Shown here: one piece after another, positions 42,634 to 53,146 of the stretch | How the letters are laid out: every line of letters starts with the position of its first letter | Position numbering within the stretch: the stretch's first letter is position 1 | Assembly: GCA_003223455.1 (NCBI GenBank) | Contig: QHVE01000020.1 | Span: forward strand, 80,430 to 144,429 | Reading direction: 5' to 3' | DNA length: 64,000 nt | Source of the DNA: Gemmatimonadota bacterium | Lineage (GTDB): Bacteria > Gemmatimonadota > Gemmatimonadetes > Gemmatimonadales > Gemmatimonadaceae | Program-made: the position numbers and the translations under genes | The notes under the pieces: generated by a model | Seen by the model: only the letters and a program-made list of their open reading frames with translations | What the model was told of the DNA's origin: nothing | Database searches by the model: none

Positions 42634-44712
42634 TCAGCGCACGCTGGTGATGCGGCGGGTGAGATCTTCGAGATAGGTCGTGACCTCGCGCAGCTCCTGA
42701 GTGGCGCCCTCGAGGCCGCGGAGCGCGGTGGCCTGGTCGCGGGCGCTCGCCGTGACCTGCTCTGCACCGTCGCGATTGCGCCAGGAGATCTGCGCGATTC
42801 GCCGCACACGATCGCTGAGCTTGGAGAACTCGAGCTCCTGCTCGCGTGAGGTCATGGCGATGCGCTGTGCCCCCGTCGCGGCGCTGGCCGTCGCCTCGAC
42901 GATCATGTCGAGCGCGCCTCGCGCCTGCTCCGACAGGGATTCGACGTCCTGCACCACGGCCTCGCCACGCGACATCTGGAGTGCGACACGTCGCATCTGC
43001 TCCTCGAACGCCAGCACGATGTCGCCGGCCTCGTCGGACGCCAGCGCGCTCTGCTCGGCCAGCGTGCGCACCTCCTCGGCCACGACCGCGAAGCCCTGGC
43101 CCTGCTCGCCAGCGCGCGCCGCCTCGATGGCCGCGTTCAGCGCGAGGAGGTTCGTCTGGTCGGCGAGCTCGCGGATGACGGCGATGAACTCCGTGATGCG
43201 TCGAACGCTCTTGGCGAGCTCCTGGATCTGCGCGCCGCTTTCACCAACGAACACCTTGGCGCCGACGAGGCGCTCGATCGCCGTGGCGATCGTACGCCGA
43301 TGCTCGGTGGCGATCTCCGTGGCGCGCTGGCTCGCTGCAGCCGCGGAGGAACCGTCGTGCACGACACCCTGCGTCGCCGTGAACAGCGACTGCGTCGCCT
43401 CCAGCGAGCGGCCGACCTGCTCGCCCTGCTCGGCGATCCCCCGGCTGATGTCGCCGATCGTGCGCGCCACCGATTCGCCGCCCCCACGCAGCGCGCGGGC
43501 GGAGTCCGTGAGCGTGTCGAGCTGCTGGCTCACGCGGTGCATCGCTTCGAGCAGCGGACGGCGGAGATCGTAGATGTGGAGCGTCGTCGCGAGCTGGTTG
43601 GCGAAGCGGCGGATGAGCGCCATCTCCTTCGAGGTGTACGCCTCCGCCTTGTGGTGCTCCAGTTCCAGTATCCCGACGGTCCGCTCGCCGAATCGCAGGG
43701 GGATGACGACGATGCTGCGCGCCTTCGAGCGGCCGGCCAGAATGCGCGGGTCGCGCAGCGTGTCGGACACGACGATGATGTCGCCGGCGTGGAGCGCTTC
43801 GCGGCGTAGCGTCGCGAGCTGCGCGTCGGGCGTCAGGGGAGGATCGAGATAGCCTTTCGTCCCCTCCCACACGTGCAGAATCTCCCCGTCCTCCAGTCGG
43901 CCGATGCGGAACGACTGCCAATCGACGAGCCGGTGCGCCAACTGCTGGATCCGCCGGAACGCGTCCGCGATGTCGACGTCCGACGACACGACCTGCTCCA
44001 TGGCGAGAATCTTGTTCAACTCCTCGGCGGCGATCGACTCCTCGAGGATGCGCTTCAACAGCAGCCCGGCCAGGGCCAGCACGATCGCCACCATGATCCA
44101 GCCAATCGGCTTGAGACTCGTAACGCTGACGAGCACGATCATGACGCCGATCGTTCCGGCGCCGAACGCCACGACCTCGTAGCGCAGGATGAGCGACTTC
44201 TCCTCGTCGACCAGCTTGTCGCGGACGAGCAGCGTGAAGTAGAGCAGCAGCCGGCTCGTCACGAAGTAGGCGAACACGAAGAGCAGGAGCGGTGGCAGCG
44301 TCTCCGCCGACAGCCCCGTCGTTCCGGCGGACATCGACACCGACGCCCACGCGTACGCACCGAACGCCGACGTGAGCGCGAGGACCTCGCGTCCGGCGTT
44401 GATCCAGGCGATGGTCGCCGATCTCCGCAGGAACGCCACGTCGGCGAACGCAATGCCGACGTACAGCGCCAGTGCCGTGGCCGGAGCGCCGAGGATGAGC
44501 GCCCCCGAGACGACCGGCAGCGCGAGCAGATTCAGCGCGCCGTACTTGGTGAGCGGGATCTGGCGCGCACGAAGGAAGACGATCGTCGCGAGCATCGCCG
44601 CGATCCCCCACGTCTGGCCCATCCACCGCGTATCGAGAAACAGGACCGCGACCAGCAGCGCGAGCCCGATTCCCCCGACGATCCGGGCGTACGCCGTGAG
44701 GAACGTGCGCAT
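42634..44712 (-). CDS. Multi-pass membrane methyl-accepting chemotaxis-type protein with GAF domain
   Basis: 692 residues. N-terminal 230 residues have about seven transmembrane helices ([110 protein letters not shown]) with no large periplasmic domain and no HAMP. A GAF-like domain follows ([43 protein letters not shown]). The C-terminus is a chemoreceptor signalling coiled coil with the tip [42 protein letters not shown]. It is two bases from trpA, ends at the folB promoter. Signal unknown. Confidence 0.85.
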   Translation of the reverse strand: MRTFLTAYARIVGGIGLALLVAVLFLDTRWMGQTWGIAAMLATIVFLRARQIPLTKYGALNLLALPVVSGALILGAPATALALYVGIAFADVAFLRRSATIAWINAGREVLALTSAFGAYAWASVSMSAGTTGLSAETLPPLLLFVFAYFVTSRLLLYFTLLVRDKLVDEEKSLILRYEVVAFGAGTIGVMIVLVSVTSLKPIGWIMVAIVLALAGLLLKRILEESIAAEELNKILAMEQVVSSDVDIADAFRRIQQLAHRLVDWQSFRIGRLEDGEILHVWEGTKGYLDPPLTPDAQLATLRREALHAGDIIVVSDTLRDPRILAGRSKARSIVVIPLRFGERTVGILELEHHKAEAYTSKEMALIRRFANQLATTLHIYDLRRPLLEAMHRVSQQLDTLTDSARALRGGGESVARTIGDISRGIAEQGEQVGRSLEATQSLFTATQGVVHDGSSAAAASQRATEIATEHRRTIATAIERLVGAKVFVGESGAQIQELAKSVRRITEFIAVIRELADQTNLLALNAAIEAARAGEQGQGFAVVAEEVRTLAEQSALASDEAGDIVLAFEEQMRRVALQMSRGEAVVQDVESLSEQARGALDMIVEATASAATGAQRIAMTSREQELEFSKLSDRVRRIAQISWRNRDGAEQVTASARDQATALRGLEGATQELREVTTYLEDLTRRITSVR

Positions 44713-44713
44713 C

Positions 44714-45499
44714 CTACTCGCCGTCGATCCCGCGTCGCAGCGCCGTCGCCAGCGATACGGCTGCTTCCACGCTCTCGTCCGCGGCGCGCACGATGGCGCT
44801 GCCGACCACGACGCCATCGGCCAGCCGTCCCACCGCGCGCGCTTGCTCGGGCCGCGAGATCCCGAAGCCGACGCACAGCGGCAACGTCGTCGCCGCGCGT
44901 ACGCGCGCGACCGTCTCGGGCAGGTCCGGTGGCAGCTCGTCGCGCACGCCCGTGACACCGAGTCGGCTGACCAGATAGACGAACCCGCTCCCCGTCTTCG
45001 CGATGGCGCGCATGCGCTCCTGCGGCGTCGTCGGCGCGACGAGTCTGATGAAGGCCAGCGGTCCGTCGCCGAACCAGGCTTCCCGCTCGGGATCGGCGCC
45101 CAGCGGGAGGTCGATGACGAGAACGCCGTGCGCGCCCGCGTCGGCGGCCCGCTGCAGCGCATCGGCGCCGCCGCGCAGCAGCGGGTTCAGGTAGCTGAAC
45201 AGCACGACGGGAATCGCGAGCGAGGCACGCGAGATGATCTCGAGCACCTGATCGAACCGCACGCCCTGCTCCAGCGCCTTTTGCGAGCTCGCCTGAATCA
45301 CGGCGCCATCCGCCATCGGATCGGAGAACGGCACGCCCACTTCGACCACGTCCGCGCCCGCGGACTCGAGACCCTGGAGCAGTGCGACGCTGCGCGCGAC
45401 GTCCGGGTGCCCGGCCGTCACATACGGTACGAACGCCCGGCGATTCGCCCGCCGGAGCTCGGCGAAGCGCTGCGCGATGCGGTCAGAGGAAATAGTCAC
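44714..45499 (-). CDS. trpA: Tryptophan synthase alpha chain
   Basis: Cleaves indole-glycerol phosphate to indole and passes it to Trp[12 protein letters not shown] (catalytic Glu region), [28 protein letters not shown] with the catalytic Asp, [48 protein letters not shown] are all clear. GTG 45499 overlaps the HD-GYP stop by 17 bases; the in-frame ATG at 45514 is possible too. Separated from trpB by two signalling genes. 261 aa is normal. Confidence 0.95.
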   Translation of the reverse strand: MTISSDRIAQRFAELRRANRRAFVPYVTAGHPDVARSVALLQGLESAGADVVEVGVPFSDPMADGAVIQASSQKALEQGVRFDQVLEIISRASLAIPVVLFSYLNPLLRGGADALQRAADAGAHGVLVIDLPLGADPEREAWFGDGPLAFIRLVAPTTPQERMRAIAKTGSGFVYLVSRLGVTGVRDELPPDLPETVARVRAATTLPLCVGFGISRPEQARAVGRLADGVVVGSAIVRAADESVEAAVSLATALRRGIDGE

Positions 45500-46988
45500 C
45501 GACCCGGACGCCATAGCGATCGGGGTTCTCCGTCTTGATGATGGTTCGCAGGTACATGCCATCCTCGAGCTGCTCGGCGAGGTCCACGAGCGTCCCGGGA
45601 TGCAGCAGGTTGCCCTGCGTGTCACTGATGACGCGCACGATCGGCCGGGACAACATTTCCGGGATCGGATTGACCGCGTGCACGATCCCCAGCTCGAACG
45701 TGTCGAGCACGACGAGCGTGCCCACCGGGTAGATCCCGGTCAGGTTGATGAATGCCTTCACCACGACGGGATCCATGCCGCGCCGCGGGTTGTCCCGCAT
45801 CTCCTGCATCACCTGCGCGGGGTTGAGCGGCGTCGTCTGATACGACCGGCGCGACGTCGCCGCGTCGAAGCCGTCGGCGACCGCGACGATCTTGCTGAAC
45901 ATGCTCAGCGCTCGCGAGCGGATCGGCCGCGGATAGCCGGTCATGTCGAGCTTCATGTGATGCTCGTGGGCCACGACCATCGCGCGGTAGGGGAGCTCCT
46001 GCTGGCCGCGGAGCTGGAAGAGCGCGAGCACGCCCATCCACGGATGCGCGGCGATCAGCCGCCACTCGTCCTCGTTCAGTCCGTCGGATTTGTTGATGAC
46101 CTCCGACGGGACGCGCGACTTGCCGATGTCGTGAAAGAGCGCCGCCATCCCCAGATCGTAGAGCTGCAGCTTGTTGAAGCCAAGGCGCTTCCCGAGGGCA
46201 ACGGCGAAGATGCAGACGTTGACGCTGTGGGTGAACGTGTACTCGTCGTAGTCCCGGATCGTCGTCAGGCCGATCAGCGACGTCTCTTCGTTGAGGATCT
46301 GGTCGACGATCCCCTGCACGACGCGCTTGACCTTCTTGATGTTCGGGCTGCGACCCATCCGCACCGACGTCATCAGGTCCTTCGTCACCGCGACCGACTG
46401 CGAGTACGTCTTCTTGGCGATCTCCTTCGACTTCGCGCGCTCGTCGTCGTCGGCCGAGTCGTGCGGCTCGCCCAGCTGGAAGATGGTGAGGCCCTGCTGC
46501 TCCAGCCGGCCCACGAGCTGGTGGAAGCGCGTCGCCGGCGGATCCTGCGACGGAACGAGCACGAGCGCGAGGAACCGCTGCCACTCCTTGATCTGCGGCC
46601 GCGACTGCAGGTAGAACGAGCCGATCCCCGACGACCGGAAGAGCGAGAGCAGTTGGCTGAAGCTGGCGTAGTTGTCGAGATCGAGCCGCAGACGCACCGT
46701 GTTGATGAACACGAACTCACCCGAGACTCGAATCTCGAGCTCGTGCTCGTGCTCGATCAGCGCGCCCGCCACGTCGGCCAGATCCTCCACCGCGTTCTCC
46801 ACCGCGGCATTCTCCAGCGGATACAGCCTGATCGCGCGGAGCGCGGCGTAGAGGGAGATGATCAGCCCTCGACCGGAGCGGCGGATGTAGGCGTCGCCAC
46901 CGGGGTCGGAAAACGTCGACGACGCGCGCATCGCGGAACGGTCGTGCGTCGCGGCAGTCGCGCCGTTCTCGCGGTCCGGCGCGGTCAC
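45483..46988 (-). CDS. HD-GYP-type phosphodiesterase domain protein
   Basis: 501 residues: an N-terminal region (about residues 40-190) of unclear fold (RSGRGLIISLYAALRAIRLYPLENAAVENAV), then an HD-GYP domain: DYDEYTFTHSVNVCIFAVALGKRLGF, MAALFHDIGKSRVPSEVINKSDGLNEDEW, HEHHMKLDMTGYP (GYP motif), IVAVADGFDAATSRRSYQ. HD-GYP enzymes degrade c-di-GMP. The N-terminus resembles that of the upstream HEAT protein. ATG 46988 overlaps the HEAT gene (ATGA); its stop overlaps trpA. Activity inferred. Confidence 0.88.
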   Translation of the reverse strand: MTAPDRENGATAATHDRSAMRASSTFSDPGGDAYIRRSGRGLIISLYAALRAIRLYPLENAAVENAVEDLADVAGALIEHEHELEIRVSGEFVFINTVRLRLDLDNYASFSQLLSLFRSSGIGSFYLQSRPQIKEWQRFLALVLVPSQDPPATRFHQLVGRLEQQGLTIFQLGEPHDSADDDERAKSKEIAKKTYSQSVAVTKDLMTSVRMGRSPNIKKVKRVVQGIVDQILNEETSLIGLTTIRDYDEYTFTHSVNVCIFAVALGKRLGFNKLQLYDLGMAALFHDIGKSRVPSEVINKSDGLNEDEWRLIAAHPWMGVLALFQLRGQQELPYRAMVVAHEHHMKLDMTGYPRPIRSRALSMFSKIVAVADGFDAATSRRSYQTTPLNPAQVMQEMRDNPRRGMDPVVVKAFINLTGIYPVGTLVVLDTFELGIVHAVNPIPEMLSRPIVRVISDTQGNLLHPGTLVDLAEQLEDGMYLRTIIKTENPDRYGVRVGDYFL

Positions 46989-48682
46989 GCGGTGCCTCCA
47001 CGGAGCGCGCGGTTGACGGCATTCCGAACGATCACGTCCTTCTCGCTCGATGCGCGCCGCAGCACGTCCTGCGCTCGGGGCGTGTTCACCCGACCGAGGG
47101 CGACCGCGGCGCAGGCGCGCAACTCGGAGTCCTCACGCCGGCCGAACATCGACTTGCCGTTGAGCATCGCGTCCAGTGTCGCGACCCCTTCGTCCCCACA
47201 CAGGCCGCCATACGCCTCGAACACCGCCATCTTCTCCGTCAGGTTCGCGTCGCGCAAAGCCCTGCCCTTCACGATCGCGTCGAGCTTGGACAGTACCGGA
47301 CGATAGCTCCGCGCCGCGAGCCCGCGGATCGCCGCCACTCGCACGTCGCGCTCGGCGTCGTCCAGTCCCCGCTCGAGCGACTGCAATGCGCCGGGCGACC
47401 CGATCTCTCCCAGCGCCTGCACCGCCGCGATCCGCAGGGGGACGTCGCCCTCGGCGAGCGACTTGGTCAGCGGACCGACGGCGGCCGGCGTCTTGAGCGC
47501 GCCAGCCCGCCGAGCTGCCTCGAGCGCCACACCGGGGACCGGTGAGCCGATCAGCTTCACGAGCTCCGCCGTGTTCTGCGATGCGAGTCGTGCCGCGGCC
47601 TGCTCGAGAAGCGGACGCACCTTCACGTTCTGCAGTCGGGAAAGCCACTCCAGCACCGTCGACAGCGCCGGGCCACGCAGCTGCTCGAAGAGCTGCAGCA
47701 GATCAGCGGCCGGTGGCAGCGATTCGGCCTCGTCCATCGACTGCAGCAGCTGCGCGACGGCCTCGGGTGCGCTGATCCGCGACGGGATCTGCGTCAGGCG
47801 CGCGGCGTGCGCGGGCGTGAGCTCCGGCGCGCGCGTGGCCGAGAGCTGCGATTCGCGGATCAGACACGCCACGTTCTGGAATTGCCCAGCCGACAGCATG
47901 TGGACCATCAGCACGTCGAGCAGCTCGATCACCTCGTCGCGCACCGCGGTGGCCGATTGCTGCTCGAAGATGTCGAGCAGGATCGCGATGACGTTCTGTC
48001 GCAGGTCCGCGCCGTACTCGCGGTCGACCTCGCTCTGCAGATACTCGATCTCGCGCTCGTCGAGAAAGTAGAGCGTGCCATCGAAGTCCGACATGTTGAT
48101 GACGCCGGCGCGCGTCGGCGGCTCCTCGTCGGGCTCCGCCTGCGTCGCGTCCTCGTCGTCGCTCCGGATCCGTTCCCCCTCGGCGAGCACCGGCGCCGTT
48201 TCCAGCGTCAGGTCGACGTACCGGTAGCGCAGGAAGACGAAGTCTCCTTCCCACAGCAGCGTGAGGAGGTCGTCCTCGTCCGGCGACGCCTTGCGCACTC
48301 GCTGCATGATCCCGAGCAGCTTGTCGAGCTCCTCGGACTCGAACCCGCGCAGGAGCCGCAGCTCGCGCAGTCCATCCTTGTAGAAGAGCCACGGCAGGCT
48401 GTCGCTTCCGCGCGAGACTTCCGACAGCACCGTTCGCCCTTCCCACCGAACCTCGTTCTCCGTGAACGCGAGCACGAGCTCGTCGGTCTCCTCCCAGAGG
48501 GGGACGAAACCGGCGCGAAGCGCATCGTGCGCGCTCTTGTAGATCGGATTGTTGGGGAGGTACAGCTGGTGGGCGCGGGCAGCTTTGCCGAAGAGTCGAA
48601 GCAGCTCCTCGACGAGTGCGGGCTCGTAGGGCGGCGGGCGATCCAGCTCTCCCGCCGGGGGCGCGGTGATCGGGATCGTCAC
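46985..48682 (-). CDS. HEAT-repeat protein
   Basis: 565 residues. Two signalling-like halves: residues 20-170 share with the following HD-GYP protein an alpha/beta pattern ([57 protein letters not shown]), and residues 290-560 are HEAT repeats ([46 protein letters not shown]). No signal peptide or membrane segment. GTG 48682 overlaps trpB stop (GTGA). Probably a cytosolic scaffold of the HD-GYP protein; inference. Confidence 0.8.
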   Translation of the reverse strand: MTIPITAPPAGELDRPPPYEPALVEELLRLFGKAARAHQLYLPNNPIYKSAHDALRAGFVPLWEETDELVLAFTENEVRWEGRTVLSEVSRGSDSLPWLFYKDGLRELRLLRGFESEELDKLLGIMQRVRKASPDEDDLLTLLWEGDFVFLRYRYVDLTLETAPVLAEGERIRSDDEDATQAEPDEEPPTRAGVINMSDFDGTLYFLDEREIEYLQSEVDREYGADLRQNVIAILLDIFEQQSATAVRDEVIELLDVLMVHMLSAGQFQNVACLIRESQLSATRAPELTPAHAARLTQIPSRISAPEAVAQLLQSMDEAESLPPAADLLQLFEQLRGPALSTVLEWLSRLQNVKVRPLLEQAAARLASQNTAELVKLIGSPVPGVALEAARRAGALKTPAAVGPLTKSLAEGDVPLRIAAVQALGEIGSPGALQSLERGLDDAERDVRVAAIRGLAARSYRPVLSKLDAIVKGRALRDANLTEKMAVFEAYGGLCGDEGVATLDAMLNGKSMFGRREDSELRACAAVALGRVNTPRAQDVLRRASSEKDVIVRNAVNRALRGGTA

Positions 48683-49866
48683 GTGTCCAGGATACCCATG
48701 TCCATCACCTGCGCGACGTCCTTGTCTCCGCGGCCGCTGATGCAGAGCAGCACGACGTCGTCGGGGGTCCAGCGCGCGTGCTCGCGCGCCACCCAGGCCA
48801 CGGCGTGGGCCGTTTCGAGCGCAGGGATGATCCCTTCGAGTCTGCTCAGGAGCTGGAATCCTTCCATGGCTTCATCGTCGCGCACCGCCACGTAGCTCGC
48901 GCGACCGCTGTCCTTGAGGAATGAGTGCTCCGGTCCGACCCCCGGGTAGTCGAGGCCCGCGGAGATGGAATGTGCGGGATGCACCTGGCCGGTCTCGTCC
49001 TGTAACAGATAGCTCAACGCTCCGTGCAGCACGCCGGGCGCTCCGCGTGTGAGCGACGCGGAGTGCCGATCGCTCTCGAGTCCTTCGCCCGCTGCCTCGA
49101 CCCCGATCAGCTCCACGTCGGCGTCCGGCACGAAAGCGTGGAACACCCCCATCGCGTTCGAACCGCCCCCCACGCAAGCGACCACCGACCGGGGCAATCG
49201 GCCGGTGCGCTCCAACACCTGCGCACGGGCCTCGACGCCTATGATTGCCTGGAAGTCACGCACCATCCGAGGGTACGGCGCAGGGCCCACGACGGATCCG
49301 ATGATGTAGTGTGTATCGGTGACGGTGGTCACCCAGTCGCGAATGGCTTCCGTGGTCGCGTCCTTCAACGTCCGCGTTCCGCTTCGCACCGGCACGACCT
49401 CCGCCCCCATGAGACGCATCCGGAAGACGTTGAGCGCCTGGCGGCGCATGTCTTCCTCACCCATGTACACGACGCATTGCAGCCCGTATCGGGCACAAAC
49501 GGTCGCGGTCGCGACGCCATGCTGGCCAGCCCCCGTCTCGGCGATGATCCGGCGCTTTCCCATACGTCGCGCCAGGAGCACCTGTCCCACCGTGTTGTTG
49601 ATCTTGTGCGCGCCCGTATGGTTGAGGTCCTCCCGCTTGAGGAAGACCTGCGCGCCGACGCGCTCCGAGAGCCGCGGCGCGTCGCTCAACGGCGACGGTC
49701 GGCCGACGTACGTGGAGAGCATCGTCGAGAGCTCGCGGCGAAAGCTCTCGTCCTGCTGTGCCGCGGCGTATTCCGCTTCCAGCTGGTCGAGCGCGGGGAT
49801 GAGCGTCTCGGGTACGTAGCGCCCGCCGAAGGCACCGAATCGGTCGGTCGGCTGCGTGCTGGTCAT
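48679..49866 (-). CDS. trpB: Tryptophan synthase beta chain
   Basis: PLP enzyme making tryptophan from serine and indole. [13 protein letters not shown] at the start, the PLP lysine at Lys88 in [36 protein letters not shown] (PLP phosphate), [15 protein letters not shown]. 395 aa, no insertions. ATG 49866 overlaps trpF (ATGA). No trpB2-type features. Confidence 0.97.
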   Translation of the reverse strand: MTSTQPTDRFGAFGGRYVPETLIPALDQLEAEYAAAQQDESFRRELSTMLSTYVGRPSPLSDAPRLSERVGAQVFLKREDLNHTGAHKINNTVGQVLLARRMGKRRIIAETGAGQHGVATATVCARYGLQCVVYMGEEDMRRQALNVFRMRLMGAEVVPVRSGTRTLKDATTEAIRDWVTTVTDTHYIIGSVVGPAPYPRMVRDFQAIIGVEARAQVLERTGRLPRSVVACVGGGSNAMGVFHAFVPDADVELIGVEAAGEGLESDRHSASLTRGAPGVLHGALSYLLQDETGQVHPAHSISAGLDYPGVGPEHSFLKDSGRASYVAVRDDEAMEGFQLLSRLEGIIPALETAHAVAWVAREHARWTPDDVVLLCISGRGDKDVAQVMDMGILDT

Positions 49867-50510
49867 TCCTTGACTCCGGCTGAGCGCACCGCTGCCACGA
49901 AGGCGCGAATGCGTGCGTGATCCTTGATTCCCGGCGACGACTCGACTCCCGACGACACGTCCACGACGTTCGGCGCCACCAGGTCGATCGCCTCCGCCAC
50001 GTTCTCGGGAGTGAGTCCGCCGGCGAGGATGATCCTTGGATGATAGTCGAGCGCGTCCAGCGATTCCCCCAGCCGGTCCCACGGGACCTGCACCCCCGAG
50101 CCGCCGAGCCGACCGGGAACGTGCGCGTCGATCAGCAACGCGTCCGCCGTCTCGCACAGCTCGTCGACGTCGTCGGGCAAGGTGCCATCGGCCGTGCGGA
50201 CGACCGCCCACACCTCCGTGCCCGTGGCCGCGCGCACGCGTTCCACCCGCTCGGCATCCGCGCCGCCGTGCAACTGGATCACCTGGAGGCCGACCGTCTC
50301 CACCAGCTCGCCGATGGCCTCGTCTTCTTGATCGGCGATGACCCCGACCTTCCTCGCGCGACGCCCCGCCAACGTGTCGCGGGCGTGCGCCGGCGTCCGC
50401 TCTCGCGGGCCTCCCGCGAAGATCACCCCGAGATATTCCACTCCCGCGGCGTCGGCGTACTCGGCATCCACGGACCGCGTGAGACCGCAGATCTTGATGT
50501 CAGTCGCCAC
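49863..50510 (-). CDS. trpF: Phosphoribosylanthranilate isomerase
   Basis: [32 protein letters not shown] holds the catalytic Cys; [30 protein letters not shown] and [15 protein letters not shown] follow. GTG 50510 overlaps trpC by 11 bases. 215 aa is normal. One step before trpC in tryptophan synthesis. Confidence 0.94.
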   Translation of the reverse strand: MATDIKICGLTRSVDAEYADAAGVEYLGVIFAGGPRERTPAHARDTLAGRRARKVGVIADQEDEAIGELVETVGLQVIQLHGGADAERVERVRAATGTEVWAVVRTADGTLPDDVDELCETADALLIDAHVPGRLGGSGVQVPWDRLGESLDALDYHPRIILAGGLTPENVAEAIDLVAPNVVDVSSGVESSPGIKDHARIRAFVAAVRSAGVKE

Positions 50511-51321
50511 GCGAGCGCCTCGACACCCCGGCGAGCGCGCGCGTCGCCTCGACGGGATCCGCAGCGGCCGAGATGCTCGATCCGACCAGCACCGCATCGG
50601 CGCCCGAGGCCGCATAGCGTTCCACGTCTTGTCGAACGCTCACCCCGCTCTCGGCGATGGCCAGCAGGCCGGCGGGGATTCGCGGGATGAGCCGTTCCGC
50701 CGTCGATGGATCGATGACGAGGGTCTCGAGATCGCGATTGTTGACCCCGATCATCGTCGCGCCGCACTCGAGCGCGCGGTCGAGCTCCGCCTCGTCGCGC
50801 ACTTCGACCAGCACTTCGAGGTCCAGACGTCGCGCCGCATCGATCATCTCATGGAGTCGGTCGGGAGCCAGCGCTCGCGCGATGAGTAGCGCGGCCGACG
50901 CGCCGAGCGCGCGCGCTTCCACGAGCTGGATCGGACGGACGTGGAAGTCCTTCTTGAGGGCGGGTACGGCGACGACCGCCCGCACGGCCCGAAGATCTTC
51001 TGGGCTGCCGCCGAAGTGCGCCGGCTCGGTGAGCACGCTGATCGCCGCGGCACCGCCCGCTACGTACGCCGACGCCTGCGTCGCCGCATCCAGCGCCGGC
51101 GCGATCGCTCCCTTCGACGGCGACCGACGCTTCACCTCGGCAATGAGCCGGACGTCGGATGCGCGGAGCGCTGCGTCCAGCGATGGGGCCGCGGGAGCGC
51201 TCGCTGCCTCCGCTTCGAGCTGGGCCGCGTGTGCGTCGAGTCGCGCGGCGCGTGCCTCCGCCTCCCGGCAAATCGTCCCTAGCGTGCCCCCCGGTGGGGT
51301 CCAGCGAAGAAATGCTTGCAC
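50500..51321 (-). CDS. trpC: Indole-3-glycerol-phosphate synthase
   Basis: TIM-barrel closing the indole ring. LIAEVKRRSPSKG (catalytic Glu-Lys), VAGGAAAISVLTEPAHFGGSPEDL, VPALKKDFHVRPIQLVEARALGASAALLI, IGVNNRDLETL and ESGVSVRQDVERY are diagnostic. First gene of the trpC-F-B... unit. GTG 51321 lies inside the lexA promoter region on the other strand. The first ~40 residues are longer than minimal; a downstream start is possible. Confidence 0.95.
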   Translation of the reverse strand: MQAFLRWTPPGGTLGTICREAEARAARLDAHAAQLEAEAASAPAAPSLDAALRASDVRLIAEVKRRSPSKGAIAPALDAATQASAYVAGGAAAISVLTEPAHFGGSPEDLRAVRAVVAVPALKKDFHVRPIQLVEARALGASAALLIARALAPDRLHEMIDAARRLDLEVLVEVRDEAELDRALECGATMIGVNNRDLETLVIDPSTAERLIPRIPAGLLAIAESGVSVRQDVERYAASGADAVLVGSSISAAADPVEATRALAGVSRRSRGD

Positions 51322-51361
51322 TTCGGGACCTCTTCGGATATCCTTTTCGGGAGTTGTTCGG
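51316..51361 (+). promoter_or_regulatory. lexA promoter with two direct-repeat operator-like boxes
   Basis: TTGCAC (51316-51321), 17-bp spacer, TATCCT (51339-51344). CTTC-N7-CTTC (51321-51335) lies in the spacer and TTTC-N7-GTTC (51345-51359) just after the -10; both carry TTCGGGA and begin 24 bases apart. They resemble the alphaproteobacterial GTTC-N7-GTTC LexA box, suggesting autoregulation. Confidence 0.5.
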
Positions 51362-51422
51362 GGCGGCGAGACAGCCGCCCGCCGCGCGAGCGGTCGCGAA
51401 TCACACCTTCGCAGGAGCCGCC

Positions 51423-52031
51423 ATGCCGCTGACCAAGCGCCAACGCGAGATTCTAAACTATCTGACGCTCTACTCCGAACAGAAGGGCTACGCCCCGAGC
51501 TTCGAGGAGATCGCCGACAACTTCAATTACAACTCGCTGGCGACGGTGCACGAGCACCTGAGCAATCTCGAGCGGAAGGGCTACATCAAGCGGTCGTACA
51601 ACGAGAGCCGCGCGATCGAGATCCTGCCGAACGAGATGGTGGCGCGCGCCATCGAGCTTCCCCTCCTCGGCGCGGTTGCCGCAGGTGTGCCGATCGAGGC
51701 GATCGCGCACCAGGAGACGCTCGCGGTGCCGGACTCGTTCGTGCAGCGCGGCGGAAATCACTACGTGCTCAAGGTCCGCGGCAACTCCATGATCGAGGAG
51801 CACATCCGCGACGGGGACTTCGTGATCGTGAACGAGCGCCAGCGCGCCGACAATGGCGAGATGGTCATCGCGATGCTCCACGGCAACTCGGCCACGGTGA
51901 AGAAGTTCTTCCGCGAGCGTGACGGCCGCATTCGGCTCCAGCCCGCGAACGAGACCATGGCGCCGATGTACGTTCACGAGAACGACATCACCATACAGGG
52001 CATCGTCGTCGGCGTGATGCGACGCTACTAG
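51423..52031 (+). CDS. lexA: SOS repressor LexA
   Basis: Represses DNA-damage genes and self-cleaves with RecA. N-terminal winged helix (LTKRQREILNYLTLYSEQKGYAPSFEEIADNF), cleavage site Ala87-Gly88 in GAVAAGVP, catalytic Ser122 (VRGNSMIEEHIRDGD) and Lys160 (GNSATVKKF). 202 aa. The recognition helix differs from E. coli (NYNSLATVHEHLSNLERKG), so another operator sequence is expected, in line with the direct repeats upstream. Has its own promoter and a terminator; divergent from trpC. AGGAG precedes the ATG. Confidence 0.96.
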   Translation: MPLTKRQREILNYLTLYSEQKGYAPSFEEIADNFNYNSLATVHEHLSNLERKGYIKRSYNESRAIEILPNEMVARAIELPLLGAVAAGVPIEAIAHQETLAVPDSFVQRGGNHYVLKVRGNSMIEEHIRDGDFVIVNERQRADNGEMVIAMLHGNSATVKKFFRERDGRIRLQPANETMAPMYVHENDITIQGIVVGVMRRY

Positions 52032-52054
52032 GCGATGCCGATGCGATAGCGGAG

Positions 52055-52078
52055 AGGCGCCCGATCGGGCGCCTTTTT
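52055..52078 (+). terminator. lexA rho-independent terminator
   Basis: Palindrome AGGCGCCCGATCGGGCGCCT (52055-52074), stem of 7-8 bp, directly followed by TTTTT, 24 bases after the lexA stop. Confidence 0.88.
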
Positions 52079-52096
52079 CGTGTCCGCGCCGCCCCT

Positions 52097-53146
52097 TCAG
52101 CGCGTGGTGGGGGCGAATGCGCGGCGCAATCGCTCGAGCGCCGCGAGGCCTGCGCCCGCGTCCAACGCCGAGCGCGCCATCTCGACCGCGTCCTCGAAGC
52201 TCCCGGTCCCGCTGGTCGAGACGAACAGCGCGGCGGCGGCATTCAGCAGCACGGCGGCCGTCGCCGTCGGGGGCGCATTTCCCGCGAGCACGGCGCGCAC
52301 CGCGGCAGCGTTGTCGGCTGGCGGTCCACCGGCGAGCTCTTCGGCGCGACCGGTGCCGAGGCCGAATTGGGCCGGCTCGATCGACCACTCCCGCATTCGG
52401 CCATCGCGGATCTCGATGACCTGCGTCGGTCCGAGCGGCGAGATCTCGTCCATTCCCGGCTCCCCGTGCACGACGAGGGCGTGCTCCGTGCCGAGGGCCA
52501 GCAGCGCGCCGGCGATCAGCGGGACCCGGCGGGCATCGGCGACGCCCACCACCTGGCGTCCGGCGCGGGCCGGATTGGCGAGTGGACCGACGATGTTCAT
52601 GACGGTCGGGATGCCAAGCTCTCGCCGCACCGGGCCGACGTGACGCATCGCCGGATGCATCAACGGAGCGAACATGAAGACGATCCCGGCGTCGCGGAGC
52701 GCTCGCTCCATCACGTCGATCGACACCTCGATCGGCACGCCCAGCGCCTCGAGCACATCGGCGCTTCCGCACTGCGACGTGAACGACCGGTTGCCGTGCT
52801 TGGCGACACGTACGCCCGCGCCGGCGGCGAGGAGCGCTGCCGCCGTCGAGATGTTGAACGTGCCGATCGCTCCACCGCCCGTACCACACGTATCGACGAG
52901 CTCCTCGGGGCGCTCGGCGGGCAGCTGGACCATCGCGCCGCGAAGCGCGGCGGCCGCTCCGGCGACTTCCTCGGCGGTCTCGCCCTTCACGCGCAGTCCG
53001 ACGAGCAGTGAAGCGATCTGCGCGACGGTGGCCTCGCCGGACATCACGGCGTCGAATGCGGAGCGCGATTCCTCCGCGGAGAGCGATGCCCCCGCAGCGA
53101 GGCGTCGTATCGCGTGCTGAAGCGGCGGCGCCGGGTTAGCCGACAC
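52097..53146 (-). CDS. trpD: Anthranilate phosphoribosyltransferase
   Basis: Transfers phosphoribose to anthranilate. VDTCGTGGGAIGTFNISTAAALL (phosphoribose-phosphate loop), KHGNRSFTSQCGSADVLEALG, FMFAPLMHPAMRHVGPVRRELGIPTVMNIVGPLANP and VHGEPGMDE are diagnostic. 349 aa. Starts GTG 53146 and overlaps the GAF gene by 11 bases. It is separate from the other trp genes, next to the lexA terminator. Confidence 0.96.
   Translation of the reverse strand: MSANPAPPLQHAIRRLAAGASLSAEESRSAFDAVMSGEATVAQIASLLVGLRVKGETAEEVAGAAAALRGAMVQLPAERPEELVDTCGTGGGAIGTFNISTAAALLAAGAGVRVAKHGNRSFTSQCGSADVLEALGVPIEVSIDVMERALRDAGIVFMFAPLMHPAMRHVGPVRRELGIPTVMNIVGPLANPARAGRQVVGVADARRVPLIAGALLALGTEHALVVHGEPGMDEISPLGPTQVIEIRDGRMREWSIEPAQFGLGTGRAEELAGGPPADNAAAVRAVLAGNAPPTATAAVLLNAAAALFVSTSGTGSFEDAVEMARSALDAGAGLAALERLRRAFAPTTR

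Noticed and set aside
52055-52078. Palindrome after lexA as a LexA operator or attachment site
   Set aside because: Immediate T-run and position after the stop fit a terminator.
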